In this document: in pieces, positions 7,507 through 15,680 of the stretch
How positions within the stretch are numbered: the first letter of the stretch is position 1
Layout of the letters: each line of letters opens with the position of its first letter
Source: UBA9732 sp052170315
GTDB taxonomy: Bacteria; Spirochaetota; Spirochaetia; Sphaerochaetales; Sphaerochaetaceae
Direction: 5' to 3'
Length of the DNA: 64,000 bases
Assembly: GCA_052170315.1 (NCBI GenBank)
Contig: JBQNAT010000012.1
Location: 1-64,000, forward strand
The notes under the pieces: generated by a model
Seen by the model: only the letters and a program-made list of their open reading frames with translations
The model's database searches: none
What the model was told of the DNA's origin: nothing
Made by a program: the position numbers and the translations under genes

Positions 7507-7747
7507 ACGGCATTCGGGGCGGCGGTGGTCACGGGTGGTCACGTTATCAACATTGAAAATAAAGGTGGCAAAGTTTATTATGTGTGATTCACAAGTTGGC
7601 CGTAAGTATTTAAGTGCTAATTTCTTTAAAAATATAAATTTAAGTAGTGTCGCACTTGTACGAACTGATAATTTGAATTTTCATCGAAAATTGAAAAAAT
7701 GATTGAACCAGCGGGGATAAGAAGTAGAGGGAGAAAGTAATATAATA

Positions 7748-7978
7748 ATGGTAAGTTATGAGGAAGCATACAAAATTACTAAAGAGTTAAAACCGACTAT
7801 CAATAATTGTACTGAAACAACAAACGCATATGTTTTCGGTTGTCATTCTGATGATGTTTACATTGGTGGTGGTCATTCACCTTGCGTAATTATGAAAGAG
7901 GATGGAAAAGCGGTCACAATGCCTTGGTTCGTATTGAAATACGATAATGAGGAAGAATTGAGAACGTTTGAACTATAA
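7748..7978 (+). CDS. Small hypothetical protein, YrhB/immunity-like
   Basis: 76 aa from ATG. The pattern EAYKITKELKPTIN, NAYVFGCHSDDVYIGGG, SPCVIMKEDGKAVTMP resembles the small alpha/beta YrhB or Imm35-like proteins: helix, then a strand carrying a display-type residue, then a P-x-V/I-x-K-x-(D/T)-G strand. Some members are immunity proteins of polymorphic toxins. The neighbourhood is decayed and no toxin is recognisable, so this is at best an orphan. Recognition is by pattern only. Confidence 0.45.
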   Translation: MVSYEEAYKITKELKPTINNCTETTNAYVFGCHSDDVYIGGGHSPCVIMKEDGKAVTMPWFVLKYDNEEELRTFEL

Positions 7979-7987
7979 TTTGCTATT

Positions 7988-8284
7988 GGGAACTATTTGA
8001 CGTAAGTCAGACTAGTGGGGTGCAACATGGCACTTTCAGAAATGGACGTGCTTTTGTTGTTGAGTTTACACCTAATACTGGAGATACAAGGTTGTTAATT
8101 GGATTGCCAACTTGCTTGACCATCTTTCTGTTGTAAAAACAAAACATGATAAAGACCTTATCCAGCACGCAAAGGAAAACAGCGAAATTGTAGAGTAATT
8201 GCGTATGGGTTTTGTTCTGAAAATGCGAAAGAACTTAGTCACATAGGTGGAATCAAGTCAGTTGAAGCAAAACTTACGCATTGA
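7988..8284 (+). pseudogene. Frameshifted gene remnant, unknown product
   Basis: Three protein-like segments follow each other in different frames on the plus strand: one reading FDVSQTSGVQHGTFRNGRAF and on to TPNTGDTR (to about 8090), one reading NWIANLLDHLSVVKTKHDKD (about 8097-8195), and one reading GFCSENAKELSHIGGIKSVE with a stop at 8282. Together they look like one gene broken by at least two frameshifts. I do not recognise the family. Confidence 0.4.
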
Positions 8285-8368
8285 ATCACACAAAATCTAA
8301 CCATAAGAAATTCTGGAAATTATATGAAAATCTAACCCAAAATAAATCCGGAACAATAAAAAACCTGA

Positions 8369-8653
8369 GAGGAACATAGGTTTAACAATGAAAGAGGAGA
8401 AACTTTATTTTCAGGCTATTACGGAAAAGAAAAACTATTGGAGATAGATTTGTTTAAGTATGCAACAAGGCTGTTTGAGGGCTTGGAAGACAGAACAAAA
8501 TTCTCCATGTCAATAATAAGTTCTTTAGGAATAGCCCTGAGTCCTCAGAGTGGCAGCGCAACTTTATCCGTGAAGCTTGTCAAAGAGATGGCAGACGATA
8601 TTATGCAAATTAATTGGCAAAAACAAAATTATATATTTTTCAAGTATGTATAA
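8369..8653 (+). pseudogene. Gene fragment with frame discontinuity
   Basis: An ATG at 8388 with weak context opens a frame that ends after 19 codons (stop near 8445), while the neighbouring frame continues as EIDLFKYATRLFEGLEDRTK and on to a stop at 8651-8653. The second frame has a helical, protein-like composition. A single frameshift near 8425-8440 would explain both. No family is recognised. It belongs to the decayed stretch beyond the CRISPR array. Confidence 0.35.
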
Positions 8654-8679
8654 ACTTAAACAGACATTGAACGAAATGT

Positions 8680-8929
8680 TCATTTCTTATCGTTATTTTT
8701 CAGAATATCCTCAAGAAATTTATACTTCATTATGCTATCAATTCCGGCGTTAGGGTATTTGGGATTTCCGACTTTGTCCGAATCAACACCCGGGTCAAAA
8801 TCCATGAAATTTCCTGTTTTTGCATATCTGGTTTCTTCTGGAGACTGGCTTTCCCCTTTATTGGGTTTGTATGTGAACGCCCAGATGACAACTGCCAAAA
8901 AAAAGTATTACAAGAACTGCTATTATCAT
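8680..8929 (-). pseudogene. Membrane-anchored small protein split at an 8-base homopolymer
   Basis: On the minus strand an ATG at 8929 starts MIIAVLVILFF, half of a transmembrane segment. After the T8 tract (A8 at 8897-8904 on the plus strand) the protein-like frame changes and continues AVVIWAFTYKPNKGESQSPE, then a polar tail ending ILKNNDKK at 8680. A one-base change in the tract would join the two parts into an approximately 83-aa protein with one N-terminal anchor. It is either a pseudogene or a slippage-controlled gene. Confidence 0.45.
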
Positions 8930-8971
8930 GACTATATGATACAACACAAGTTGACCTGCAGCAACAGACAA

Positions 8972-9027
8972 AAAATGAAAAACCGCCTCACAGTGGAAAA
9001 TGCGATATTTCCACATTCGGAAGCGGT
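8972..9027 (-). terminator. Stem-loop with T-rich tail on the minus strand
   Basis: Nested stems: ACCGC (8982-8986) with GCGGT (9023-9027), and GTGGAAA (8993-8999) with TTTCCAC (9008-9014). On the minus strand the stem is followed by TTTTTCATTTTTT. It lies just beyond the stop at 9053 of the minus-strand fragment and may have been its terminator. Confidence 0.45.
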
Positions 9028-9052
9028 CTCTTAGCGGCGGAACAGAAAATTG

Positions 9053-9223
9053 TTATTCCGTTTTTGTATCGGTGTAGCCGTTCTCAACCGTATCTGCTTT
9101 CCAATGACCGATGGTTTGAGCTAAGACAAAATCATAGCCAAGATTATTAAAGGTTTTTGTTGAAATCAATCTTACCACAGGTCTTGTGGGACTTCTTTTT
9201 TCTCTCCTTTTTAACGTGACAAT
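9053..9223 (-). pseudogene. C-terminal gene fragment, unknown product
   Basis: A 56-codon open stretch on the minus strand with no ATG or GTG start. It contains RPVVRLISTKTFNNLGYDF and then VLAQTIGHWKADTVENGYTD, ending TKTE. The composition is protein-like, and the missing start suggests the 3' end of a lost gene. No family is recognised. Confidence 0.35.
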
Positions 9224-9315
9224 CTATGTTATTGCTAATAATTTTCTGCAATAAAACTTATAAAGCCCCGCATCTCCAAAAATCCGTGCTATTCTGTCAA
9301 AGAAGAGGAATTAAT

Positions 9316-10962
9316 ATGTTTGGTGCATTGGTAGGTGATTTGTTTGCTTCCCGTTTTACTTCCGAAGACATTGATGTAAGAAACATCAGTCCAAAACAGG
9401 ATTTAAAAAACAGCAAGTTTTCAGGAATGTCAAAAATATTGTTTTCTGCTGTGGAAAACCTTGATGATTTAGGTTTTATATCAATGCCTTCAGTCTATTC
9501 CGTTGCAATCGTGATGGCCTATAAAGCATTATCATCGGAAGAACTTAAAAAAGCCCTTGAAGAACAGGCTCAGAAGATAGAAGTTCCTACTGAATATGAA
9601 AATTCTTTTGTTTCTTTCGGACTTTTATTGCGCAAAGCTCTTGAAGGCGGTTTTAAGTCCGAAATAAGAGATGATAACGAAAACTCCTACTTTTTAACTC
9701 AGGCCATAGCTGCCTTCCAAACCTCAAACTCCATTCTTGAAGCTGTCAGAAATGCAGTTGTGATCAGCGATGTTCCAAGCCGCAGCTGCATTGCTTCAAT
9801 GGCTGGTGCATTGGCAGAAGCCTACTACGGGCTGGATTTCGGAATTATCAATGCAGTGTGTCCGTTCATGGAATATGAATTATGGGAGAAGATAAGCTCA
9901 TTGATGGAAGATTCTCCTCTGGCTATGAGAAAAAAGTATTTTCTGATATTAAAATATGAAAATAATCTTCTGGAAAATATTTCAGACTTTGCCCGGGATT
10001 TCCTTTTAAGATTTGCTGAAAAAGACTTTGAAGCTGCGCTTCTCAGAGCCGGGATTCTGTGGAATGAAAAAACCATGATTTCTGCGGACTTCAAAACCCT
10101 TGATGAGTCTGTTATTTTGGCTTTGCTCACAGGGGCTCTTAAGGCCGAGCTTTTCAGCTCCGGCGCTTTGAAAGTTTTTCTGCCCATGCTTCCTCTCTGG
10201 CTTGGACGTCTGAAGGATTTTGATGTTCCTGTAATTGATAAATCGGGTAAGTTTTTTTCAAAAGCTGTAAAAGAAATACATATAGAGGGTCATTGTTCCG
10301 GCATTCATGAATATCTGGACTTCACAAAAGATTCTGTTTTAATTTCCACTCAGCGTCTGTTCGGAAAAATAGAACACAGGTACAGTTTTGAAGAAATGAC
10401 CATGAAGGGAATTCTTACAGGAATCCTAAATAAATTTTCCCGTCTTGTTTCCGCTCCCGGCTGGGCAGACGGAGAGGAAACGAAAAAACCGGGCGATGAC
10501 GTTATGACCTATGAGCTTACTGCCGTTTGCAATGACGGAGGCACCGTTTCTCACAAAGGCATACTTGACCGGGCTCATGTTCCGGGAAAAGAATTCTGCA
10601 AAGCTTTTTCAGCCCTTTACAGTTTCCTTGAAAGCCTTGGCTACGGACGTATCATGAATCTTCAGAAATTCAATCAGGCTCTGAAAGAAGGAGAAGTGAA
10701 ATACTGCGGCTGTACGTTCTCAAGCGGAGGAAAAATTTATCATTACAGGACAACGGATTTGAACATCTGTAAGGGCGATTATGTAATTGTTCCCGTAGGT
10801 GATGAAAATCAGGAAAAGATAGTTAAAGTGGAGACAATTGAATACTGTCACTGGGACAAGACGCCTTATCCTTTGGATAAGACAAGAGAAATACTCAGGC
10901 GTATTGTACCTGACGGGGAAGACATGGATAATACAAAGATAAATCAGGCTCTTCTGGAATAG
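9316..10962 (+). CDS. ADP-ribosylglycohydrolase-like protein, probable pseudoenzyme
   Basis: 548 aa from the ATG at 9316 with AGAGGAA upstream; the longer in-frame start at 9226 has no ribosome site. The fold is that of the ADP-ribosylglycohydrolase (ARH/DraG) family: MFGALVGDLFASRFT at the start and SMAGALAEAYYGL near residue 165. The metal-ligand motifs expected at these places (an FTDDT-type motif and a DSDT-type motif) are replaced by FISMPSVYS and ISDVPSRSC. Catalysis is therefore doubtful. The last 200 residues are an additional region that I cannot assign. Confidence 0.55.
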   Translation: MFGALVGDLFASRFTSEDIDVRNISPKQDLKNSKFSGMSKILFSAVENLDDLGFISMPSVYSVAIVMAYKALSSEELKKALEEQAQKIEVPTEYENSFVSFGLLLRKALEGGFKSEIRDDNENSYFLTQAIAAFQTSNSILEAVRNAVVISDVPSRSCIASMAGALAEAYYGLDFGIINAVCPFMEYELWEKISSLMEDSPLAMRKKYFLILKYENNLLENISDFARDFLLRFAEKDFEAALLRAGILWNEKTMISADFKTLDESVILALLTGALKAELFSSGALKVFLPMLPLWLGRLKDFDVPVIDKSGKFFSKAVKEIHIEGHCSGIHEYLDFTKDSVLISTQRLFGKIEHRYSFEEMTMKGILTGILNKFSRLVSAPGWADGEETKKPGDDVMTYELTAVCNDGGTVSHKGILDRAHVPGKEFCKAFSALYSFLESLGYGRIMNLQKFNQALKEGEVKYCGCTFSSGGKIYHYRTTDLNICKGDYVIVPVGDENQEKIVKVETIEYCHWDKTPYPLDKTREILRRIVPDGEDMDNTKINQALLE

Positions 10963-10969
10963 CAAACGA

Positions 10970-11539
10970 CTAGTTTGAAAACAGACGTATAATGGCCTTG
11001 GCAATTTCTCTTTTGGGAGACCTCTTATCCATGGCCATTTTTTCAATAAACCTGTGAGCCTGATTTTCTGACATGCCTTTGTTGATTATCAAGGCGATTT
11101 TGGCTCTGTTTATGTATTTCATATCCTCAAGCCTGGCTTCAAGGGTCGCATTCTGAGCTTTGAGTTTTTCGATTTTCCCTTTAATTGAAGCCGCAAGGTC
11201 CAAAGCCTGAAAAAGGCCCTTCTTTGAAAGCGGCTTTTCCGCAAATACTGTAGCCGTACCGGAGAGTTCCGCTTCGATTTCATGTATAAGCTCAGGCTTG
11301 ACAAGAAGAACTGGCGAGGCGTCCGAATGTTCAACAAGCATCCTTATTAAAGAAGATGAGTCATCATCGGAAAGAGGGTGGTCAATTATAACAATATCCC
11401 AGTCTTCAGCTGCAATCAGCCTTCTTGCCTGAGCGCCTGAAGACGCTTCAGAGATATTGTAATAGCCTGCCTCGCGAACCAAGGCTTCAATATTTTTTAC
11501 CGCTTTTTCGGGGGTGGCTGCAATCAGGATTTTTTCCAT
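10970..11539 (-). CDS. ANTAR-domain RNA-binding antiterminator (NasT/AmiR type)
   Basis: 189 aa. Residues 1-120 form a receiver-like domain with the acidic site in DIVIIDHPLSDDD. A coiled-coil linker (about 122-140, KIEKLKAQNATLEARLED) leads to the ANTAR domain, 140-189 (YINRAKIALIINKGMSENQA, then AHRFIEKMAMDKR and REIAKAIIR). ANTAR proteins bind paired hexaloop RNA hairpins and prevent terminator formation. The gene lies 12 bases after glnA in the same operon, and a hexaloop/terminator element lies in the divergent glnN leader. So nitrogen control of glutamine synthetase is the probable job. Confidence 0.88.
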   Translation of the reverse strand: MEKILIAATPEKAVKNIEALVREAGYYNISEASSGAQARRLIAAEDWDIVIIDHPLSDDDSSSLIRMLVEHSDASPVLLVKPELIHEIEAELSGTATVFAEKPLSKKGLFQALDLAASIKGKIEKLKAQNATLEARLEDMKYINRAKIALIINKGMSENQAHRFIEKMAMDKRSPKREIAKAIIRLFSN

Positions 11540-11551
11540 CCGTCTACTCCG

Positions 11552-12805
11552 TCAGGTTACAGGGAACTCCATGTTCTTTGCCTTAAGCATAGGATCTCCG
11601 GATAAGGAACTTTCTTCCCAGTCTTCGCGTTTTGCCTGCAAAAAACATTCGAACAGTGACTTTGGGATTATCGTTTTGATAAAATCCGATTTTTCGGCAA
11701 GCCTTATGGCATCTATCATTGTATCGGGAAGTTCCTTGTTAAGATTGAAATCATCGGGGTTTACATGGTCCTTTATGCCTTCCATTGCCGCGCCTGCAAG
11801 TAACAGGTATGCAAGATAGGGATTACACGACGGATCTGCGCTCCTTACCTTTATTCTTCCTTTTTCCTCATTGGCTTTTATGAGTACTTTCTGGTTTCCG
11901 CAGCCGTAGTTTATTAGCTTTGGAGCGTCAAATTCACCCATGCGCTCATAGGAATTGGCTATAGGATTAAGGAAGATTGTAAGCTCTTCTATGCGCCTGA
12001 GTATGCCGCCTACCATTTCACGGGTAAGATTTTTTTTGTCTTTATTTACGTCAGCATTTATTGAAAAGTTTATTGCCAATCCGGAGCCGCTCTCATTAAA
12101 AAGGGGTTTAGGCAGGAAGGACGCAAAAAGGCCCATGCGGTTCGAAATGATTTTGACTATGTCCTTGAAAGTTATCATGTTGTCGGCTGCGTCCAGAAGC
12201 AGAGAATCCTTAAAGCGAACCTCGTTCTGGCCGGGACCCTTCTCGTGGTGGCTGGCTTCGTAGGCAATGCCCATCTGCTCCATGGTCATACAGAACTCGC
12301 GGCGTATATTTTCACCCTTGTCGATGGGAGATACCTCAAAGTAGGAAGCCCTGTCCATTGGAACATCGGTCGGGTTGCCTTCATCGTCCTGCTTGAAAAG
12401 GTAAAATTCGCACTCGGAACTGACCTGAAGCTCTATACCGTCTCTGGCAAGCGTCTTTTCGTAGGACTTGAGAAGCTGTCTGGAATCGCCCTCGAACAGG
12501 GTGCCGTCAGCGTGCCTGATACTGCAGAAAAAGCTTGCGACCTTGCCCTGAGACGGCCTCCATGGAAGAAGCGCCATTGTTTCGGGGTCGGGAAACAGCA
12601 TAAGGTCCGAGTCTTCCACGTTCATAAAACCCCTGATTGCGGATACGTTGAAGCCTATACCTCCGGCAAGGACCTTCTCCAAAGCCGAAACGCTTATGGA
12701 TACATTCTTCAGCTGGCCGAAGATATCGCAGAATGCCAGACGCACGAAACTTACGTCCTGTTCCCTCATAAAAGCCATTACATCATCATAAGCTTTCTTT
12801 CCCAT
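11552..12805 (-). CDS. glnA: Glutamine synthetase type I
   Basis: 417 aa, at the short end for GlnA type I. The N-terminal beta-grasp (VSFVRLAFCDIFGQLKNVSI) is followed by the catalytic domain: SSECEFYLF, KGPGQNEVRFKD (the H-x-K-G-P-G-Q-x-E metal and nucleotide region), NFSINADVNKDKKN and RSADPSCNPYLAYLLLAGAA. It makes glutamine from glutamate, ammonia and ATP. The adenylylation tyrosine motif (NLYDLP) is replaced by FNLNKELP, so it should not be regulated by adenylylation. GGAGAAG precedes the start. It is cotranscribed with the ANTAR gene and divergent from the type III enzyme. Confidence 0.93.
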   Translation of the reverse strand: MGKKAYDDVMAFMREQDVSFVRLAFCDIFGQLKNVSISVSALEKVLAGGIGFNVSAIRGFMNVEDSDLMLFPDPETMALLPWRPSQGKVASFFCSIRHADGTLFEGDSRQLLKSYEKTLARDGIELQVSSECEFYLFKQDDEGNPTDVPMDRASYFEVSPIDKGENIRREFCMTMEQMGIAYEASHHEKGPGQNEVRFKDSLLLDAADNMITFKDIVKIISNRMGLFASFLPKPLFNESGSGLAINFSINADVNKDKKNLTREMVGGILRRIEELTIFLNPIANSYERMGEFDAPKLINYGCGNQKVLIKANEEKGRIKVRSADPSCNPYLAYLLLAGAAMEGIKDHVNPDDFNLNKELPDTMIDAIRLAEKSDFIKTIIPKSLFECFLQAKREDWEESSLSGDPMLKAKNMEFPVT

Positions 12806-12883
12806 TGTCTTCTCCTTGAAAAGCTTTAACTGAATTGTTGCTTTTTAAGGCTTTCGTGTCCAGTTTTTCTTTGAGATTTAAGC

Positions 12884-12962
12884 AATCTGTTGACAGATTT
12901 ATCTAAATGGGGTAGTAGTTGCCCATAACAAAGGCGTTATGGCAGTGTCATGGCGCCTTTTT
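12884..12962 (+). promoter_or_regulatory. ANTAR-type leader: hexaloop hairpin overlapping an intrinsic terminator
   Basis: CCATAAC (12923-12929) pairs with GTTATGG (12936-12942) around a six-base loop AAAGGC. The loop has A at position 1 and G at position 4, the ANTAR consensus. The loop and 3' arm are also the 5' arm of a 14-bp terminator stem (12930-12943 with 12947-12960, three-base loop) followed by a T run to 12962, so the two structures exclude each other. An upstream stem AATCT/AGATT with loop GTTGAC (12884-12899) could be the first hairpin, though position 1 is G. The ANTAR protein of the neighbouring operon is the likely ligand. Confidence 0.75.
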
Positions 12963-12985
12963 GCGTTATTATTTTGGAGCTTTTA

Positions 12986-15076
12986 ATGGAAACAGTAGCT
13001 GATTATTTTGGAACATTGGTCTTTAACGATGCCGCAATGAGGGCAAAACTCCCCAAAGATATCTATAAAACTCTCAAACAGACGGTCTCAGAGGGCAAGG
13101 ACATTGACCTTACAGTGGCCAACAGCGTTGCCAACGCTATGAAGACCTGGGCGGTCGAGCATGGCTGCACCCACTTTACGCACTGGTTCCAGCCCATGAC
13201 CGGTATAACCGCGGAAAAGCACGATGCCTTCATAACCCCGGCAGAGGGAGGACGCGTACTGCTTGAATTTTCCGGTAAGGAGCTTATCAAGGGTGAGCCT
13301 GATGCCTCTTCTTTTCCGTCCGGAGGACTCCGCGCCACGTTTGAAGCCCGCGGCTACACAGCCTGGGACCCTACAAGCTATGCCTTTATCCGTGACGATA
13401 CCCTGTATATTCCCACAGCTTTCTGCTCTTACACAGGCGAAGCCTTGGACAAGAAAACACCTCTTCTTCGCAGCATGGAAGCTCTCAGCGCGCAAGCTGT
13501 CAATATTTTAAAACTTTTCGGACATGCCGATGTCAAAAGAGTGATTACAACCGTTGGTCCTGAGCAGGAATATTTTCTTATAAACAGAGAGGATTTCGCA
13601 AAACGCAGCGACCTTGTCTTTGCCGGCAGGACGCTGTTCGGAGCCCGCGCGCCAAAGGGACAGGAGCTTGAAGACCACTACTACGGCTCCATAAAAACAA
13701 GAGTCGCGGAGTATATGAGAGACCTTGATAAGGAACTCTGGAAGCTTGGAATCAGCGCGAAGACCCGCCATAACGAAGCTGCTCCGTGCCAGCATGAGCT
13801 GGCTCCCGTGTATGCCACCACAAACATCGCCGTAGACCATAACCAGATTACCATGGAAGTAATGAAAAAAGTGGCTGCCCGCCACGGCTTTGCCTGCCTG
13901 CTTCATGAAAAGCCCTTTGCCGGTGTGAACGGCTCGGGAAAGCACAACAACTGGTCAATTTCAACGGATACCGGAATAAATCTCCTTGCTCCGGGAAAAA
14001 GCCCAAAGGATAACGTTCAGTTCCTTCTTTTCCTTGTTGCCGTGATAAAAGCTGTAGACGAATATCAGGACCTTATGAGGGTTTCGGTGGCCAGCGCAGG
14101 CAATGACCACAGGCTTGGAGCTGACGAAGCTCCTCCTGCAATAGTTTCCATCTTCCTTGGCGACGAGCTTTTTGAAATATTGGAATCTCTTTCCAACGGA
14201 CATGCCGCGAAAGGGGCTTTCCGTACGAATATGGCGCTTGGAGTCCACGTCCTGCCTCCGATACAAAAGGATACTACCGACCGCAACAGAACGTCTCCTT
14301 TTGCCTTTACCGGAGACAAGTTCGAATTCAGAATGTTGGGGTCATCTTTTTCCGCCGCAGGACCGAATATTGTCCTGAATACCATAGTGGCAAAGGAACT
14401 TAAGACCTTTTATGAAATACTGAAAGATGCGAAGAATTTTGACTTGGCTGCAGCAGAGCTTGTCAGAAAAACCTATGCGGAGCATAAACGCATAATCTTT
14501 AACGGTAACAACTATTCGGAAGATTGGGTAAAAGAGGCCCGGAAGAGGGGACTTTTGAACATCAGATACACTCCTGATGCCCTTGAAGCCTTTATAAAGG
14601 AAAAAAACATCAGGGTTTTTGAAGAATTCGGAGTGCTGGGCCCCAAGGAGATACACTCAAGATTCGAGATACTCAATGAAGAATATTCAAAAACCATCCA
14701 TATTGAAGCCCTTACAATGCTGGACATGATAGTAAGGCAGATAATTCCCGCTGCAAGCGATTATGCGTCAGAGCTTTCAGCTACCGTTGCCGGAAAGAAA
14801 GCGGCAATGCCTTCATTGAAATGCAGGGCGGAGCTTGTGCTTCTTGAAAATATCAGTGACCTTACGGATGCCCTTTCGGATAAGGCATCTCTTCTGTCTT
14901 CCGCGGTTGAAAACGGTTCCTCGCTTTCGGGTCCAGACCTTGCCCATTTCACACGAGAATGCATAATACCCGTGATGGTCGATGCCAGAAGCATTGCCGA
15001 TAAGCTTGAGCTTCTTGTGGCTAAAGAAAAATGGCCGTTTCCGACTTACGGCGATATTCTTTTTTACGTTGACTGA
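12986..15076 (+). CDS. glnN: Glutamine synthetase type III
   Basis: 696 aa from the ATG at 12986 (TTGGAGC upstream); the ORF opens earlier, but across the terminator. The length and order of motifs are those of GlnN/GSIII: an N-terminal domain with WAVEHGCTHFTHWFQPMTG, then PEQEYFLI, RHNEAAPCQHELAPVYATTN, KPFAGVNGSGKHNNWSISTD and NRTSPFAFTGDKFEFRMLG. It catalyses glutamine synthesis, as the type I enzyme does. Its leader contains the ANTAR hairpin/terminator element, so expression probably needs antitermination under nitrogen limitation. Confidence 0.95.
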   Translation: METVADYFGTLVFNDAAMRAKLPKDIYKTLKQTVSEGKDIDLTVANSVANAMKTWAVEHGCTHFTHWFQPMTGITAEKHDAFITPAEGGRVLLEFSGKELIKGEPDASSFPSGGLRATFEARGYTAWDPTSYAFIRDDTLYIPTAFCSYTGEALDKKTPLLRSMEALSAQAVNILKLFGHADVKRVITTVGPEQEYFLINREDFAKRSDLVFAGRTLFGARAPKGQELEDHYYGSIKTRVAEYMRDLDKELWKLGISAKTRHNEAAPCQHELAPVYATTNIAVDHNQITMEVMKKVAARHGFACLLHEKPFAGVNGSGKHNNWSISTDTGINLLAPGKSPKDNVQFLLFLVAVIKAVDEYQDLMRVSVASAGNDHRLGADEAPPAIVSIFLGDELFEILESLSNGHAAKGAFRTNMALGVHVLPPIQKDTTDRNRTSPFAFTGDKFEFRMLGSSFSAAGPNIVLNTIVAKELKTFYEILKDAKNFDLAAAELVRKTYAEHKRIIFNGNNYSEDWVKEARKRGLLNIRYTPDALEAFIKEKNIRVFEEFGVLGPKEIHSRFEILNEEYSKTIHIEALTMLDMIVRQIIPAASDYASELSATVAGKKAAMPSLKCRAELVLLENISDLTDALSDKASLLSSAVENGSSLSGPDLAHFTRECIIPVMVDARSIADKLELLVAKEKWPFPTYGDILFYVD

Positions 15077-15081
15077 ATTTT

Positions 15082-15600
15082 TCAGACAGGGCTCTCAAAG
15101 ACTCTTTTTATGCTGTTGAAATGAAGAAAGATGCCTTTATCCGCAATTTTCTTTATTTCTTCAGCTGAAGCAAACCTTACGCAAAGGGTTTCCTCTTTCT
15201 GCAGCCTGACGTCCTTTTCGGAAACATCCATGTCAAAACGGTAGATATCAACTATATAATTCTGTCCTTTGTTCTCACGATGATACGAAAACTGATAGCC
15301 TCCATCAGCTTTTGAGACATTAATTCCTGTTTCTTCTAAAACTTCCCTGCAAATGGCTTCAAAAGAAGTCTCTCCTGTTTTCACTCCGCCGCCCGGTATT
15401 TCCCACCAGCCCGGCGCCCATGCCTTTGACATTGTCCTCTGAGTTATAAGAAATTTACCGTCAGGCCTTTTTATTGCGCCAAGCACAGAAAGATAGTAAT
15501 CGCCTTCGGCCATTGTCCAGTCGTTGCGCTTCATTGTCCTTCCGGTTTTGTTTTTGTTTATGTCGTAGATGTCCCAGCGCTCTTCTTTCAGGTTCTCCAT
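15082..15600 (-). CDS. Nudix hydrolase
   Basis: 172 aa. The Nudix box is complete: GGGVKTGETSFEAICREVLEE with TGI (GX5EX7REUXEEXGU). The N-terminus, RWDIYDINKNKTGRTMKR, resembles the isopentenyl-diphosphate isomerase/YfcD-like Nudix group, which lacks the isomerase cysteine pair. The substrate cannot be named. The stop lies five bases from the stop of glnN (convergent), and the gene is divergent from the MerR regulator. Confidence 0.85.
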   Translation of the reverse strand: MENLKEERWDIYDINKNKTGRTMKRNDWTMAEGDYYLSVLGAIKRPDGKFLITQRTMSKAWAPGWWEIPGGGVKTGETSFEAICREVLEETGINVSKADGGYQFSYHRENKGQNYIVDIYRFDMDVSEKDVRLQKEETLCVRFASAEEIKKIADKGIFLHFNSIKRVFESPV

Positions 15601-15680
15601 GAAATCAGATATTACCGCAAATGGGCCTTGGGTGCAAATGGCAGTTCATTTTGACTTTGTAATGTTTTATCATTGTATGT

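Noticed and set aside
7368..7556. Open frame reading through the CRISPR repeats
   Set aside because: It is made of repeat and spacer sequence, repeating PAWEAWIEN from the repeats themselves, so it is not a gene.
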